The translations under genes were made by a program, and so were the position numbers. The notes beneath the pieces were generated by a model, which did not search any database, was not told the origin of the DNA, and worked only from the letters and a program-made list of their open reading frames with translations. Below are positions 26,267 through 35,658 of a stretch of DNA of 64,000 nucleotides, piece by piece. The stretch is taken from contig CAMBSD010000019.1 of NCBI GenBank assembly GCA_945870425.1, positions 1 through 64,000 on the forward strand, in the 5' to 3' direction. The first letter of the stretch is position 1, and each line of letters starts with the position of its first letter. The stretch comes from Chitinophaga pinensis (GTDB taxonomy: Bacteria; Bacteroidota; Bacteroidia; UKL13-3).

Positions 26267-27172
26267 CTATTTTATTTTATTTCTTTTCATCAAAAAAGGT
26301 AATAAAATTTGGGTAAAATTGTTCGAGAGTGATGCTTTAACCAATTCAATATGGTATTGGGTGCATTTCAATTTCAGTTGTGCTTCATATTCCTCAAGAG
26401 CTTTCAAATAATTATCTTTTACAACATTTGGATGAAGCTTCAATTTTTCTCCTGATTCACTATCGATAAATTGGTAGGGTCTATTTTTAAAATCAAAAAG
26501 CAACTCAGCATTTTTATCTTTCACATCAAACAAAATAACTTCATGTTTATTGTATTTAAGATGCTGTAGGGCCGCATTCAAATCATCGTTCCCACTTTGC
26601 ATAAAATCGCTAAAAACAATTACCAGAGAACGTTGATGAATGGTTTCGGCAATTTGATGCAATGCTTTTGAAATATTGCTATTGACATTCTTTTGTTGAC
26701 TAGCCAAAATCTGTTCTAGTTTATTGAATAACATCTTAGCATGTACCATGCTCGATTTGGCTTGTGAAACAAATTCAACCTCATCACTAAAAACACTTAA
26801 AGCAACGGCATCTCTTTGCTTTTTCATCAAATAAATTAATGAAGCAGCAGCATAAACTGAAAATCTAATTTTATTAAAACCTTCTTCAGGGAAATACATG
26901 GATGAAGACCTATCAATAATGATATGACACCTAAGGTTTGTTTCTTCTTCAAACCTTTTGGTATAAAGCTTTTCAGTTCTTGCAAAAAGCTTCCAATCAA
27001 TATGCTTGATACTCTCACCTGTATTGTATTGCCTATGTTCGGCAAACTCCACACTAAAACCATGAAAGGGACTCTTATGAAGCCCGGTTACAAAACCTTC
27101 AACAACCTGTTTTGCTAAAAATTCAAGGTTGCCAGTTTGTAATAAATCTTGTTCTGTAATTTGACTTTTCAA
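26267..27172 (-). CDS. DUF58 domain protein (von Willebrand A-like)
   Basis: 301 residues. The N-terminal HIDWKLFARTEKLYTKRFEE block is the DUF58 signature and the following IIDRSSSMYFPEEG is a MIDAS-like DXSXS metal site of a vWA fold. DUF58 proteins usually accompany MoxR ATPases and act in protein assembly or stress pathways; no MoxR gene is here. The gene is 50 bases upstream of the antitoxin gene in the same direction. Confidence 0.87.
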   Translation of the reverse strand: MKSQITEQDLLQTGNLEFLAKQVVEGFVTGLHKSPFHGFSVEFAEHRQYNTGESIKHIDWKLFARTEKLYTKRFEEETNLRCHIIIDRSSSMYFPEEGFNKIRFSVYAAASLIYLMKKQRDAVALSVFSDEVEFVSQAKSSMVHAKMLFNKLEQILASQQKNVNSNISKALHQIAETIHQRSLVIVFSDFMQSGNDDLNAALQHLKYNKHEVILFDVKDKNAELLFDFKNRPYQFIDSESGEKLKLHPNVVKDNYLKALEEYEAQLKLKCTQYHIELVKASLSNNFTQILLPFLMKRNKIK

Positions 27173-27189
27173 TTCAAATGTAAATAAAC

Positions 27190-27216
27190 AAAAAAGACGC
27201 GAATGTTCGCGTCTTT
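27190..27216 (-). terminator. Terminator of trxA
   Basis: Minus strand AAAGACGCG-AACATT-CGCGTCTTT, a perfect 9-bp stem, followed by TTT and a further T. Lies 26 bases after the trxA stop and ahead of DUF58. Confidence 0.9.
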
Positions 27217-27241
27217 AATTCTAAAAAAAATTAAATTTCTT

Positions 27242-27562
27242 TTAAGCCAATTGTGCATCTAGCTTGTTAGCAAGAATATGTTTAGGTACTGCGCCTACTT
27301 GCTTGTCTACTACTTGGCCATTTTTAAAATACAACAAGGCTGGAATACTCATGATACCATACTCTGTAGCAACTCTAGGGTTTTCGTCAACGTTTAATTT
27401 TCCTACAACTGCTTTACCATCATATTCTTTATGTAATTCATCTACCACTGGACCAACCATGCGACAGGGGCCACACCATTCTGCCCAAAAATCTAAAAGT
27501 ACAGGTTTGTCTGATTTTAAAACTAACTCCTCAAAGTTATTGTCTGTTATTTCTAATGCCAT
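27242..27562 (-). CDS. trxA: Thioredoxin
   Basis: 106 residues, the standard size, with the active site WAEWCGPCRM, the cis-proline MSIPALLYF and the terminal KHILANKLDAQL helix. Cytoplasmic disulfide reductase for ribonucleotide reductase and others. Monocistronic with its own terminator. Confidence 0.96.
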   Translation of the reverse strand: MALEITDNNFEELVLKSDKPVLLDFWAEWCGPCRMVGPVVDELHKEYDGKAVVGKLNVDENPRVATEYGIMSIPALLYFKNGQVVDKQVGAVPKHILANKLDAQLA

Positions 27563-27680
27563 TTTTTTATTGTTATTATTATTTATTAGCGCAATTTATA
27601 ATCCATTTACTCTAAACCAAAAAATTGTCATACTAATTTAAACACATTTTATGAAAGTAAAACATTTTTAATGTATATTA

Positions 27681-30600
27681 TTAGTTTAATTTATAGTTAA
27701 GTCCAAAATCATCAAGACTTTTCAGCAAATCATTTGACAAACTAATCTTAAATTTAGATGATACCATATTGACAGCCATGGCATCGTTCGTGTCAGTTAT
27801 TCTAAAACTTAACAAGGCATTTCCAGTATTTGATTTTACTTGTTCCTGAATAAACTGCAAAATATCTGCGTTCAAATCATTCACGCTTAAATCTATAGCC
27901 AAATATTTAATGTATTTCTCTCGAATATCTGGCAACATTTCAATAGAGTTAATCTTGATTTCAAAATCATCATCTTTACCCCAACGGTTTTGAATACGAG
28001 CCTTTATGTATAGAAAATAACCCAACTCAAGGTATTTTCTAAAATTCAAGTAATCATTTCCAAACAAGGTCATCTCATTGGTTCCGCTAAAATCTTCAAG
28101 CACAAAACTACCAAATGGATTTCCCTTTTGTGACACCCGATGATTCACCGATGATACCACACCAGCAAACTTTATTTCTTTATTGGCCAAAGACTTGATA
28201 TCCATCAATTCCGAAAGCTGATGGGTGGTCAACCTTTCTATTTCTAATTTATAAGGATCTAAAGGATGACCCGACAAATAAATACCAATCACCTCTTTTT
28301 CTGCTTTCAATTTATGCATCAACGACCACTCTTCAGCAGGTGGAATAGGAGGTTCAGGAATGGATATACTTGATTCTCCACCAAACAAACTATGTTGCGA
28401 AGCGGACTCATTTTGTTGCATAGCATTGCCATATCTTATGGCTTTTTCTAATAATGAGGCATCATCTGGACCGGGTTGAAAATACTGAGCCCTATGAGTT
28501 CCTTCAAAACAATCGAAGGCTCCTGCATAGGCCAAACTTTCGATTATTTTTTTGTTAGATGCCTTTCCCGAATTACGCTTGGTTAAATCAAATATATTTT
28601 TGTACAAGCCATTGGCTTTACGTTCTTCTACTATAAGTTCCAAAGCGCCCTCACCTGCTCCTTTTATAGCCATTAAGCCAAATCGTAACTCACCTTCTTT
28701 GTTAACAGAGAAAGTTACCTCTGATTTATTAATATCGGGACCCAATACATTCATCCCCATGCGCTTGCATTCATCCATAAAGAAAGACACCTCCTCAATA
28801 TTCCTTGAGGAATTATCAAGCGTAGCCGCCATAAATTCTGCAGGATAATGTGTTTTTAAATAAGCTGTATGAAAGGCTATATAGGCATAACAAACCGAAT
28901 GAGATTTGTTAAATGCATACTGCGCAAATGCCTCCCAATCCTTCCAAATTTTCTCTAATTTATCAGCAGGGTGACCATTAGATTCGCCTCCCTCCATAAA
29001 TTTACTCTTCATTTTATCCAAGGTCTTGCGGTCTTTCTTGCCCATGGCTTTTCGCAACACATCCGCATCTCCCTTACTAAAATTACCTAACTTTTGCGAT
29101 AACAGCATCACCTGCTCTTGATACACCGTAACCCCATACGTTGGCTTTAGGTATTCTTCCATTTCCTGCAAGTCATACACCACATTTTCAAGACCATTTT
29201 TACGCTTGATAAAAGTGGGGATATAAGCTATAGGACCTGGCCTATACAAGGCATTCATCGCAATCAAATCATCAAACTTATCGGGTTTCAAATCCTTCAA
29301 ATGCTTTTGCATACCTGGACTCTCAAACTGAAACACACCATTGGTTTCACCCCTTTGAAATATCTTTTCATAGGTCAACTTATCATCCAGTGGAATTTCT
29401 TCTAACAATAAGTCAATGTCATGATTTTGCTTTATAAATCGCAAAGTGTTTTTAAGAATGGTTAAGTTTTTTAAACCTAAAAAGTCCATTTTAATAACAC
29501 CAGCATCTTCAATTATTTTTCCTTCATATTGCGTAACCACCAAGTCAGAGTCTTTGGCTGTTGCCACAGGCACAATCTCCATCAAATCTTTGGGTGCAAT
29601 AATCAATCCTGCTGCGTGCACCCCCGTTCCTCTAATCGAGCCTTCTAAAATCTCGGCTTGCTTCAAAACCTCTGCTATCAAGTCTGTGCCCGCATAAAGC
29701 TCTCTCACCTTCTTCACATTTTCAATATCCTCGGCCTCGTACTGTTCCTTTTCTTTTAAGCTATTATCACCCTCTAGAGGAGCTTGTAACACACGCCCCA
29801 ACTCAGTTCCAGGCTTGCTTGGAATCAATTTCACCAAGGCATTTGCATCATTCAGCGGTAAATCCAACACACGTGCCACATCCTTGATGCTACTTTTGGC
29901 AGCCATAGTGCCATAGGTAACAATTTGCGCTACTTGGTTTCTACCATATTTATTTATTACGTAATCTATTACCTTTTGCCTACCACTATCCTCAAAATCT
30001 GTATCAATATCGGGCATCGACTTTCTATCTGGATTCAAAAACCTCTCAAAAAGTAGCTCATACTTTATTGGGTCAATATTGGTAATGCCTATGCAATAGG
30101 CCACAGCACTTCCAGCTGCCGAACCACGACCAGGACCAACCCATACACCCAAATCACGACCTGCTTTGATGAAATCTGCTACAATCAAAAAGTAACCTGC
30201 AAAACCCATGGTTTTAATGGTGTGTAGCTCAAAGTTTATGCGTTCTTCCACCTCTGGGCCAATGTCTTTATACCTTTCCTTAGCACCCAAATAAGTGATA
30301 TGATGAAGGTATTCATCTTGGGTAGCAAAGCCTAATGGAATCTCAAAATTGGGTAGTAAAATATCTCGTTTTAAATCTAGGGTTTCTATTTTCCCTACAA
30401 TATCGTTTGTATTATCAATAGCTTGAGGAATATCGTTAAAAAGTTGCGACATCTGCTCAGTGGTTTTGAAAAAAAACTGATCATTTGCAAAGGCAAAACG
30501 CTTTCCTTTTATGTTCACATCATCATCCGAAAAATCGCTCATTTTTGGAGTTGATTGCTTTTCGCCTGTGTTCACGCAAAGCAAAATATCATGGGCATTC

Positions 30601-31265
30601 GCATCTTTTTGGTCCACATAATGAGAGTCATTACTAGCAATCACTTTCACATTGTACTTGGCTGCAAATTTTAGTAATACCTCATTCACCTTGTTTTGGT
30701 CTTCAATATCATGGCGCTGCAATTCAATGTAGTAATCTTCACCAAAAATATCCAACCACCATTTGAATTCAGCTTCTCCTTCTGCCTCCCCTTTTTTCAG
30801 AATTGTGCGAGGCACCAGAGCACCTAAACAACAAGTGGTTGCTATCAAACCCTTGTGGTGTTTCATCACCAATTCTTTATCTATCCTTGGGTATTTGCCA
30901 TACGAACCTTCCGTAAAACCTAGCGAACAAAGCTTAATTAGGTTTTGGTAACCCTCAGCATTTTTGGCCAACAAGAGTTGGTGATAACGTACATCTTTAT
31001 CGTCTTTGGTAAATTGCCTTTTGGTGCGGTCTGATACCACATAAAACTCACAGCCCACAATGGGTTTTACTTTTAGGCTGCCATCCTCATTTTTGTGTTT
31101 ATAGGCTTCGGCCACAAATTCAAATGCACCATACATATTCCCATGATCGGTGATGGCAATGGCAGGCATATTGTCTGCCAAGGCTTTTTTGTATAGCTTT
31201 TTAATATCAGCAGCACCATCAAGCAAAGAGAACTGGGTATGAACATGTAAATGAGAAAATTGCAT
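27681..31265 (-). CDS. dnaE: DNA polymerase III subunit alpha
   Basis: 1194 residues. PHP domain at the start (HLHVHTQFSLLDGAADI), polymerase palm with catalytic Asp pair in MPDIDTDFED, fingers with GPGRGSAAGS, then helix-hairpin-helix and an OB fold near residue 1000-1080 (EIKFAGVVSSV...). The C-terminal tail is short. Replicative polymerase of the DnaE1 type. The PHP metal ligands (HxH, and YGKYPR further on) look intact. Confidence 0.97.
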   Translation of the reverse strand: MQFSHLHVHTQFSLLDGAADIKKLYKKALADNMPAIAITDHGNMYGAFEFVAEAYKHKNEDGSLKVKPIVGCEFYVVSDRTKRQFTKDDKDVRYHQLLLAKNAEGYQNLIKLCSLGFTEGSYGKYPRIDKELVMKHHKGLIATTCCLGALVPRTILKKGEAEGEAEFKWWLDIFGEDYYIELQRHDIEDQNKVNEVLLKFAAKYNVKVIASNDSHYVDQKDANAHDILLCVNTGEKQSTPKMSDFSDDDVNIKGKRFAFANDQFFFKTTEQMSQLFNDIPQAIDNTNDIVGKIETLDLKRDILLPNFEIPLGFATQDEYLHHITYLGAKERYKDIGPEVEERINFELHTIKTMGFAGYFLIVADFIKAGRDLGVWVGPGRGSAAGSAVAYCIGITNIDPIKYELLFERFLNPDRKSMPDIDTDFEDSGRQKVIDYVINKYGRNQVAQIVTYGTMAAKSSIKDVARVLDLPLNDANALVKLIPSKPGTELGRVLQAPLEGDNSLKEKEQYEAEDIENVKKVRELYAGTDLIAEVLKQAEILEGSIRGTGVHAAGLIIAPKDLMEIVPVATAKDSDLVVTQYEGKIIEDAGVIKMDFLGLKNLTILKNTLRFIKQNHDIDLLLEEIPLDDKLTYEKIFQRGETNGVFQFESPGMQKHLKDLKPDKFDDLIAMNALYRPGPIAYIPTFIKRKNGLENVVYDLQEMEEYLKPTYGVTVYQEQVMLLSQKLGNFSKGDADVLRKAMGKKDRKTLDKMKSKFMEGGESNGHPADKLEKIWKDWEAFAQYAFNKSHSVCYAYIAFHTAYLKTHYPAEFMAATLDNSSRNIEEVSFFMDECKRMGMNVLGPDINKSEVTFSVNKEGELRFGLMAIKGAGEGALELIVEERKANGLYKNIFDLTKRNSGKASNKKIIESLAYAGAFDCFEGTHRAQYFQPGPDDASLLEKAIRYGNAMQQNESASQHSLFGGESSISIPEPPIPPAEEWSLMHKLKAEKEVIGIYLSGHPLDPYKLEIERLTTHQLSELMDIKSLANKEIKFAGVVSSVNHRVSQKGNPFGSFVLEDFSGTNEMTLFGNDYLNFRKYLELGYFLYIKARIQNRWGKDDDFEIKINSIEMLPDIREKYIKYLAIDLSVNDLNADILQFIQEQVKSNTGNALLSFRITDTNDAMAVNMVSSKFKISLSNDLLKSLDDFGLNYKLN

Positions 31266-31723
31266 TATCTATAAATTCGTTTGAGCGTGTTTTGGTTTCG
31301 GTTTTTTCAATCTCAAAAATAAGCCATGGACATATTAATGTATGCTTATGTTGAAAAATTAAAAAGGCAGCCTTGATAGGTAGCAAGTTCTAAAAAAGTT
31401 TTCAACTAAAAACAGCTTATTTGTCTTTGATTGCGATTGTTGATTGAATAAACACCTAACTTTATTGCCCAATGATGACACGAGTGTGCCGTTCGTTAAA
31501 ATTTCAATTATATTCAAATATTCCAAAAGTAAAACCTCCACCCGCTTTATCATAAATTATGCGCAGATTGAATAGGAAGGCTATAGCTTTTAAAGGTTAA
31601 TAGAAATTGGAAAAGGGCTGATTTTTTTGGGGATAGATAACCTACATCATATATAAATAAATAATAAAACACCTAAAATGAATTTACTCATATTAGCCAT
31701 ATCTTACTTTTGATGCCTTACAT
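31266..31723. other. Intergenic region upstream of dnaE and the FAD oxidoreductase
   Basis: No convincing gene. It holds the candidate dnaE -7 box TATTTTTG on the minus strand at 31321-31314 (48 bases before the start). A minus-strand frame at 31359-31553 has low-complexity content and no family resemblance, so it was not called. Confidence 0.5.
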
Positions 31724-32815
31724 TTGAAAAGCAAACCCAAAGCACAAGTAAAATTGAACTCACAAAATCAATCAACCCATATAGACTACCTAATAGTAGG
31801 TCAAGGATTGGCGGGAACATTATTAGCATACGAACTATCCAAAATTGGAAAAAGCATACTTGTAGTTAATCAAGAAAAGGAATTTATCTCATCCAAAGTA
31901 GCAGCAGGCATGTTTAACCCCATAAGTGGCAAACGCATGGTGATTGGATGGAAAACATCTGAGCTATTAGAAACTTCTCAAAAAACCTATACTGAACTTG
32001 AAGGCATATTAAACAAACCCTTATTTCACATACAAAATATTTACAATGTTTTTGGTTCGGTAAAAGAGCAAAACGATTTGAGTGTGCGCATAGAAGATGC
32101 TGCTTTTGCTCAATATGTTAGTATGGAAGTGAAAGAAGAAGCAAATGTAAAACAGGCCTTTTCGGCTTTTGAAATCATTGGTTCAGGTTGGGTAAACCTT
32201 CAAAATTTATTGGAAGGATATGCCCAAATTTTGAAAGAGAAGAATAGCCTTCTCAATGAAGCTTTCGACTATACGGATTTAAGATACGAGAATGAGAAAT
32301 GGAATTATAAGAACTTTGTATCAGAAAAAATTGTTTTTTGTGAAGGTTATAAAAACATTGATAATACCTTTTTCAATTGGTTGCCATTTGTTCTCTGCAA
32401 AGGAGATGTTTTGATTATAAAATGTAACATCACAGATAAGAAAATCGTAAAGAAAGGAATCTATTTGGTGTCCATTGGAGAAGGGATTTTTAAAGTAGGT
32501 GCTACTTATGAGTGGAATGATTTATCGGAGGTACCAAGCGAAAAAGGCCGCCAATTTTTAACAGAAAAACTAAACGAATTATTAGATACTGAATACGAAA
32601 TTGTGAATCATATAGCTGGTATACGCCCCACCACCAAAGACCGCAGAGCCATTATTGGCGAGCATCCTGAGCAAAAAAGAATGTATATCTTGAATGGCCT
32701 AGGAACTAAAGGGGTGATGCAAGCACCATATTTGGTAAAAGAGTTAATCTCGTACATGGAAAATAATACGGAACTTGAAAATGAAATTTCCATTAAGCGA
32801 TTTAGTAAAGTATAA
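31724..32815 (+). CDS. FAD-dependent oxidoreductase (DAO family)
   Basis: 363 residues. Residues 22-45 give the dinucleotide fold (YLIVGQGLAGTLLAYELSKI), and near the end GIRPTTKDRRAIIGEHP with LNGLGTKGVMQAPYL is the second FAD-contact block of D-amino-acid oxidase-like enzymes (compare the C-terminal domain of MnmC and glycine oxidase). No ATG is available before the Rossmann motif, so TTG at 31724 is the likely start. Substrate unknown. The stop is 8 bases before the next gene. Confidence 0.85.
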   Translation: MKSKPKAQVKLNSQNQSTHIDYLIVGQGLAGTLLAYELSKIGKSILVVNQEKEFISSKVAAGMFNPISGKRMVIGWKTSELLETSQKTYTELEGILNKPLFHIQNIYNVFGSVKEQNDLSVRIEDAAFAQYVSMEVKEEANVKQAFSAFEIIGSGWVNLQNLLEGYAQILKEKNSLLNEAFDYTDLRYENEKWNYKNFVSEKIVFCEGYKNIDNTFFNWLPFVLCKGDVLIIKCNITDKKIVKKGIYLVSIGEGIFKVGATYEWNDLSEVPSEKGRQFLTEKLNELLDTEYEIVNHIAGIRPTTKDRRAIIGEHPEQKRMYILNGLGTKGVMQAPYLVKELISYMENNTELENEISIKRFSKV

Positions 32816-32823
32816 ATAGAAAG

Positions 32824-33600
32824 ATGGGCAAAAAAGGTATCCAATTCATTTGTATCATTTTGTTTGGCTTATGGTCAAAGAGCTTGTTGGCCCAAGAAAT
32901 TAATATAAAAGGTATTATTACCAACGAAAGCAATAAGGCCATACTCTTTGCCAATATTGTTGTAAAGCCATCAGGAAAAGCATACAATACCAATAATTTC
33001 GGAGCTTTTGTTTTCAAAGCCATGCCTGGCGATACCATTCAAATAAGTGCCATTAGTTATCGAAGTATTAGCATTCCTATTAATTTCAAAAATGATACTT
33101 TACTACGAATTGTTTTGAAAAGACAAAAAGAAAATCCTGCGCCCAAAAGAAAATTTGCCGACCGTGATTCGTTTGCCATCAAAGCTGCCCATACTTTAAA
33201 AACGGACCCACTTCTAAATAACTATTATAGGATAAAGAAATGGCCAGGTAAAAAAGTGGAGTTTACGACAATACATATTGGATCTATTACAACTTTTAAT
33301 GGTGCATATGAGGTTCCTACAAATGGATGTGCAATAACGGGAGTAATTAGTTCCTTGTGGTACAAATACTCAGATAGAGGCAAAGAAATGCAAAAGACAC
33401 TGCACTTACTAGACCTATACAAACAAGAAATGAAGGCCAATGAAAGACTTACATTAGACTTTATTATTGTTGGTTTGGCTTGTAATGAAGCTTTAGCGAA
33501 AAAGATACTAGATAACTGTAAACTGAGTAATGATTTCATTATTAAAGCTAACGATTACGACCTAATTGAATCGTTAAAAAAATGTTCAGAAGGCCTGTAA
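32824..33600 (+). CDS. Exported CarboxypepD_reg-like protein, paralogue A
   Basis: 258 residues. Signal peptide (GIQFICIILFGLWSKSLLAQ), then a carboxypeptidase-regulatory-like beta-sandwich at about 25-100 (EINIKGIITNESNKAILFAN, YNTNNFGAFVF, ISYRSISIPI). The remainder is helical and ends in NDYDLIESLKKC. It is clearly related to the 258-residue protein at 36901-37677 (shared LKTDPLLNNYYRIKKW against LKTDPLLNDYSHIQSW). Function of this pair is unknown; the N-domain is often the plug-side domain of outer-membrane proteins. Confidence 0.75.
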   Translation: MGKKGIQFICIILFGLWSKSLLAQEINIKGIITNESNKAILFANIVVKPSGKAYNTNNFGAFVFKAMPGDTIQISAISYRSISIPINFKNDTLLRIVLKRQKENPAPKRKFADRDSFAIKAAHTLKTDPLLNNYYRIKKWPGKKVEFTTIHIGSITTFNGAYEVPTNGCAITGVISSLWYKYSDRGKEMQKTLHLLDLYKQEMKANERLTLDFIIVGLACNEALAKKILDNCKLSNDFIIKANDYDLIESLKKCSEGL

Positions 33601-33603
33601 TTC

Positions 33604-34146
33604 CTATCTTCTTTTACCTTTTTTGAAATTGAAATTTTTACCCAAACTCACACCATACCAATTTATGTAAGCACCTTCTCTAATATGAGGAGTATAGCTA
33701 ATTCTAAAACAAACTCCATTTCGTTCCATCACTCTAAAACCAAGTATTCCCGTTGGTAAAATTTCGTTAGTTGCATTACTTTTTGATAGCAATGTATAAC
33801 CAAAGCCTAATTCTAATTTCTCTTTATTTGCTCCATACAAAACACTTGTTGCAAATGGAAACATTAAGGTTCCTTGTTCTAAATATATCTTATTAAGAAA
33901 CTTACCTTCAATGGGATTGAAACCAAGTCCTACCCTACCCAACCAAGTAATGTTTTCATTGTTATTTCTGAACAAGTATTTTTCATAGTTTATTGAATAG
34001 AAAAGCCCAGCTCCACCAAATTCAACATACCAATTATTTAAGCCTTGTGGCGCCAGATAGTTATCAGCCATATAGCTTTCATCTTGAGCCAAAAGTGATG
34101 ATGACAAAAAGAATAAAATAAAAAGTATGGATATATAGTTTTTCAT
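33604..34146 (-). CDS. Hypothetical outer-membrane protein
   Basis: 180 residues from the ATG at 34146. Signal peptide MKNYISILFILFFLSSSLLA; then alternating strands rich in Gly and aromatics (NNWYVEFGGAGLFYSINYEK, GFGYTLLSK, ending SLGKNFNFKKGK) as in small beta barrels. No specific family recognised. The start is 23 bases from the divergent UbiA-like gene. Confidence 0.65.
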   Translation of the reverse strand: MKNYISILFILFFLSSSLLAQDESYMADNYLAPQGLNNWYVEFGGAGLFYSINYEKYLFRNNNENITWLGRVGLGFNPIEGKFLNKIYLEQGTLMFPFATSVLYGANKEKLELGFGYTLLSKSNATNEILPTGILGFRVMERNGVCFRISYTPHIREGAYINWYGVSLGKNFNFKKGKRR

Positions 34147-34169
34147 GTTCAAGTTTGCAATATATTTAA

Positions 34170-35000
34170 ATGTCAAAGTTATTACATATTATTTATAGAT
34201 TAATACATTACAGTAGCTTGGATGTAAGCATCTGTTCAGCCCTATTAGCTTGGCCTTTGGCTCAATACTATTGCCCACAATATAATTGGGTTCTTATCCT
34301 TGCTGTAAGCGTTCAAATCATTTATATATCAGATCATATTTTTGATGTTATTCTAAAGAAAACACTAATACTTTCGGAAAGGCATCGCTTTATTAAAGAA
34401 TATTTAAAACTATTTATGCTGGTTTTAGCCTTTTTATTCCTAACTAACATTTATCTCTGCCTTTTATTTCTAAATACAAGTGCGCTTTTAAATGGATTAG
34501 GGTTGTGTGTGGTTGTGCTTATTTATTTTTATAACAACATTAAACTTAAAATAATCCCTAAAGAAATACTTACTGCAATTATTTATTCTATGGGTATTTG
34601 CCTTATACCTTTTTACTTTAACATGACTAACAACAAATTCTTCGAAATTCTTTTTCTAATGATGGGTATATCCATTTGCACATTTATTAACCTAATTTGC
34701 AACAACCTTTTTGAATGGGATGAAGATGAAACGAATTCCGAAAATTCATTTGGTCAAAAAGTGGGTATTTTGCATTCAGAGCGACTGCTTAAATTGTTCT
34801 ATTTAATAAGCTTTTCAGGCTATATTGGAAGTTTATTCTTTAATGATTTTTTCATCAAAGAATTTAGCCTTTCATTGTCATTCATTAGTGTAATACATCT
34901 ATTGATTTATAAATATCAAAACTTGCCTTTTTTAAAAAAATACAAACGAAGTATGTTGGAATGGAGTTTTGCCATACCAAGTCTAATTTATTTATTGTAA
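34170..35000 (+). CDS. UbiA-like integral membrane protein
   Basis: 276 residues, about eight or nine membrane helices. Two polar blocks, IIYISDHIFDVILKK and LICNNLFEWDEDETNSENSF, fall at the places where UbiA prenyltransferases carry their Asp-rich motifs, but neither is a canonical NDxxD or DxxxD. It may be a UbiA relative that has lost or changed substrate binding. No prenyl-quinone genes nearby. Confidence 0.5.
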   Translation: MSKLLHIIYRLIHYSSLDVSICSALLAWPLAQYYCPQYNWVLILAVSVQIIYISDHIFDVILKKTLILSERHRFIKEYLKLFMLVLAFLFLTNIYLCLLFLNTSALLNGLGLCVVVLIYFYNNIKLKIIPKEILTAIIYSMGICLIPFYFNMTNNKFFEILFLMMGISICTFINLICNNLFEWDEDETNSENSFGQKVGILHSERLLKLFYLISFSGYIGSLFFNDFFIKEFSLSLSFISVIHLLIYKYQNLPFLKKYKRSMLEWSFAIPSLIYLL

Positions 35001-35001
35001 T

Positions 35002-35027
35002 AAAAAAAGTCCGCAATTGCTGCGGGC
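35002..35027. terminator. Bidirectional terminator between convergent genes
   Basis: GTCCGCA and TGCGGGC form a 7-bp stem (35009-35027). On the minus strand it is followed by seven T residues (35008-35002), making it a strong terminator for the gene at 35055; on the plus strand it is followed by TTCTTG, weaker. Confidence 0.8.
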
Positions 35028-35054
35028 TTCTTGTGTTTCGGAACATAAAGATAA

Positions 35055-35528
35055 CTATTTTTCTGCAAGGTATTTTGAAGTTATTTGTAAAGGTAATTGC
35101 TCCTCCACATCTACCATCAATTCAACATACCCTGCGTCTGAGGTAATATCTATTTCATTAGCTGTAGCAGGTGATAAAACGATTAATTTTTCAGGAATCG
35201 ATTCAAGTTGATTCAAATCAAACATCACAGAACCGCTATCTGTATTGGCTGTCATTAATATTTTATAGGTATCATCCATAAGCTGTATTGGTAAACCCAA
35301 TTCATCAAAGTCACTGCCTTTTTCATTTGTAATAGGGAGAACTTTAACTGTTAAAAGTTTGCTAATAGCATAGCTGGTGCTTTTATCTATTGTTTTTGTA
35401 TGACTTCTTACTACTCCTGTGTCAGGATTCAAGGTGCTTTTCATAACATCAACAAATGAGAGTTCATTATTAATAAATAAGAACATCGACCCATACATGG
35501 CAATTAGGTACTTGATTAAAAATTTCAT
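35055..35528 (-). CDS. Hypothetical exported protein
   Basis: 157 residues with an N-terminal hydrophobic segment (MKFLIKYLIAMYGSMFLFIN) that may be a signal peptide or anchor. The rest is a predicted beta-rich domain with no motif I know. Own terminator; no obvious partner. Confidence 0.55.
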   Translation of the reverse strand: MKFLIKYLIAMYGSMFLFINNELSFVDVMKSTLNPDTGVVRSHTKTIDKSTSYAISKLLTVKVLPITNEKGSDFDELGLPIQLMDDTYKILMTANTDSGSVMFDLNQLESIPEKLIVLSPATANEIDITSDAGYVELMVDVEEQLPLQITSKYLAEK

Positions 35529-35658
35529 AATGTGAGTATTTATCTTTTTCTCACTTTATCTAAATTTAATCCAAAAATATATCTAACTAAATATCAGTTA
35601 ATTAAATAAAAATTCTGACTGAGTAGCTTTCCCAATTTGAAACTTTTATTCCTAATTA

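Noticed and set aside
31359-31553. 64-codon minus-strand frame upstream of dnaE
   Set aside because: Composition is not clearly protein-like, and it shares no family motif; too weak to call.
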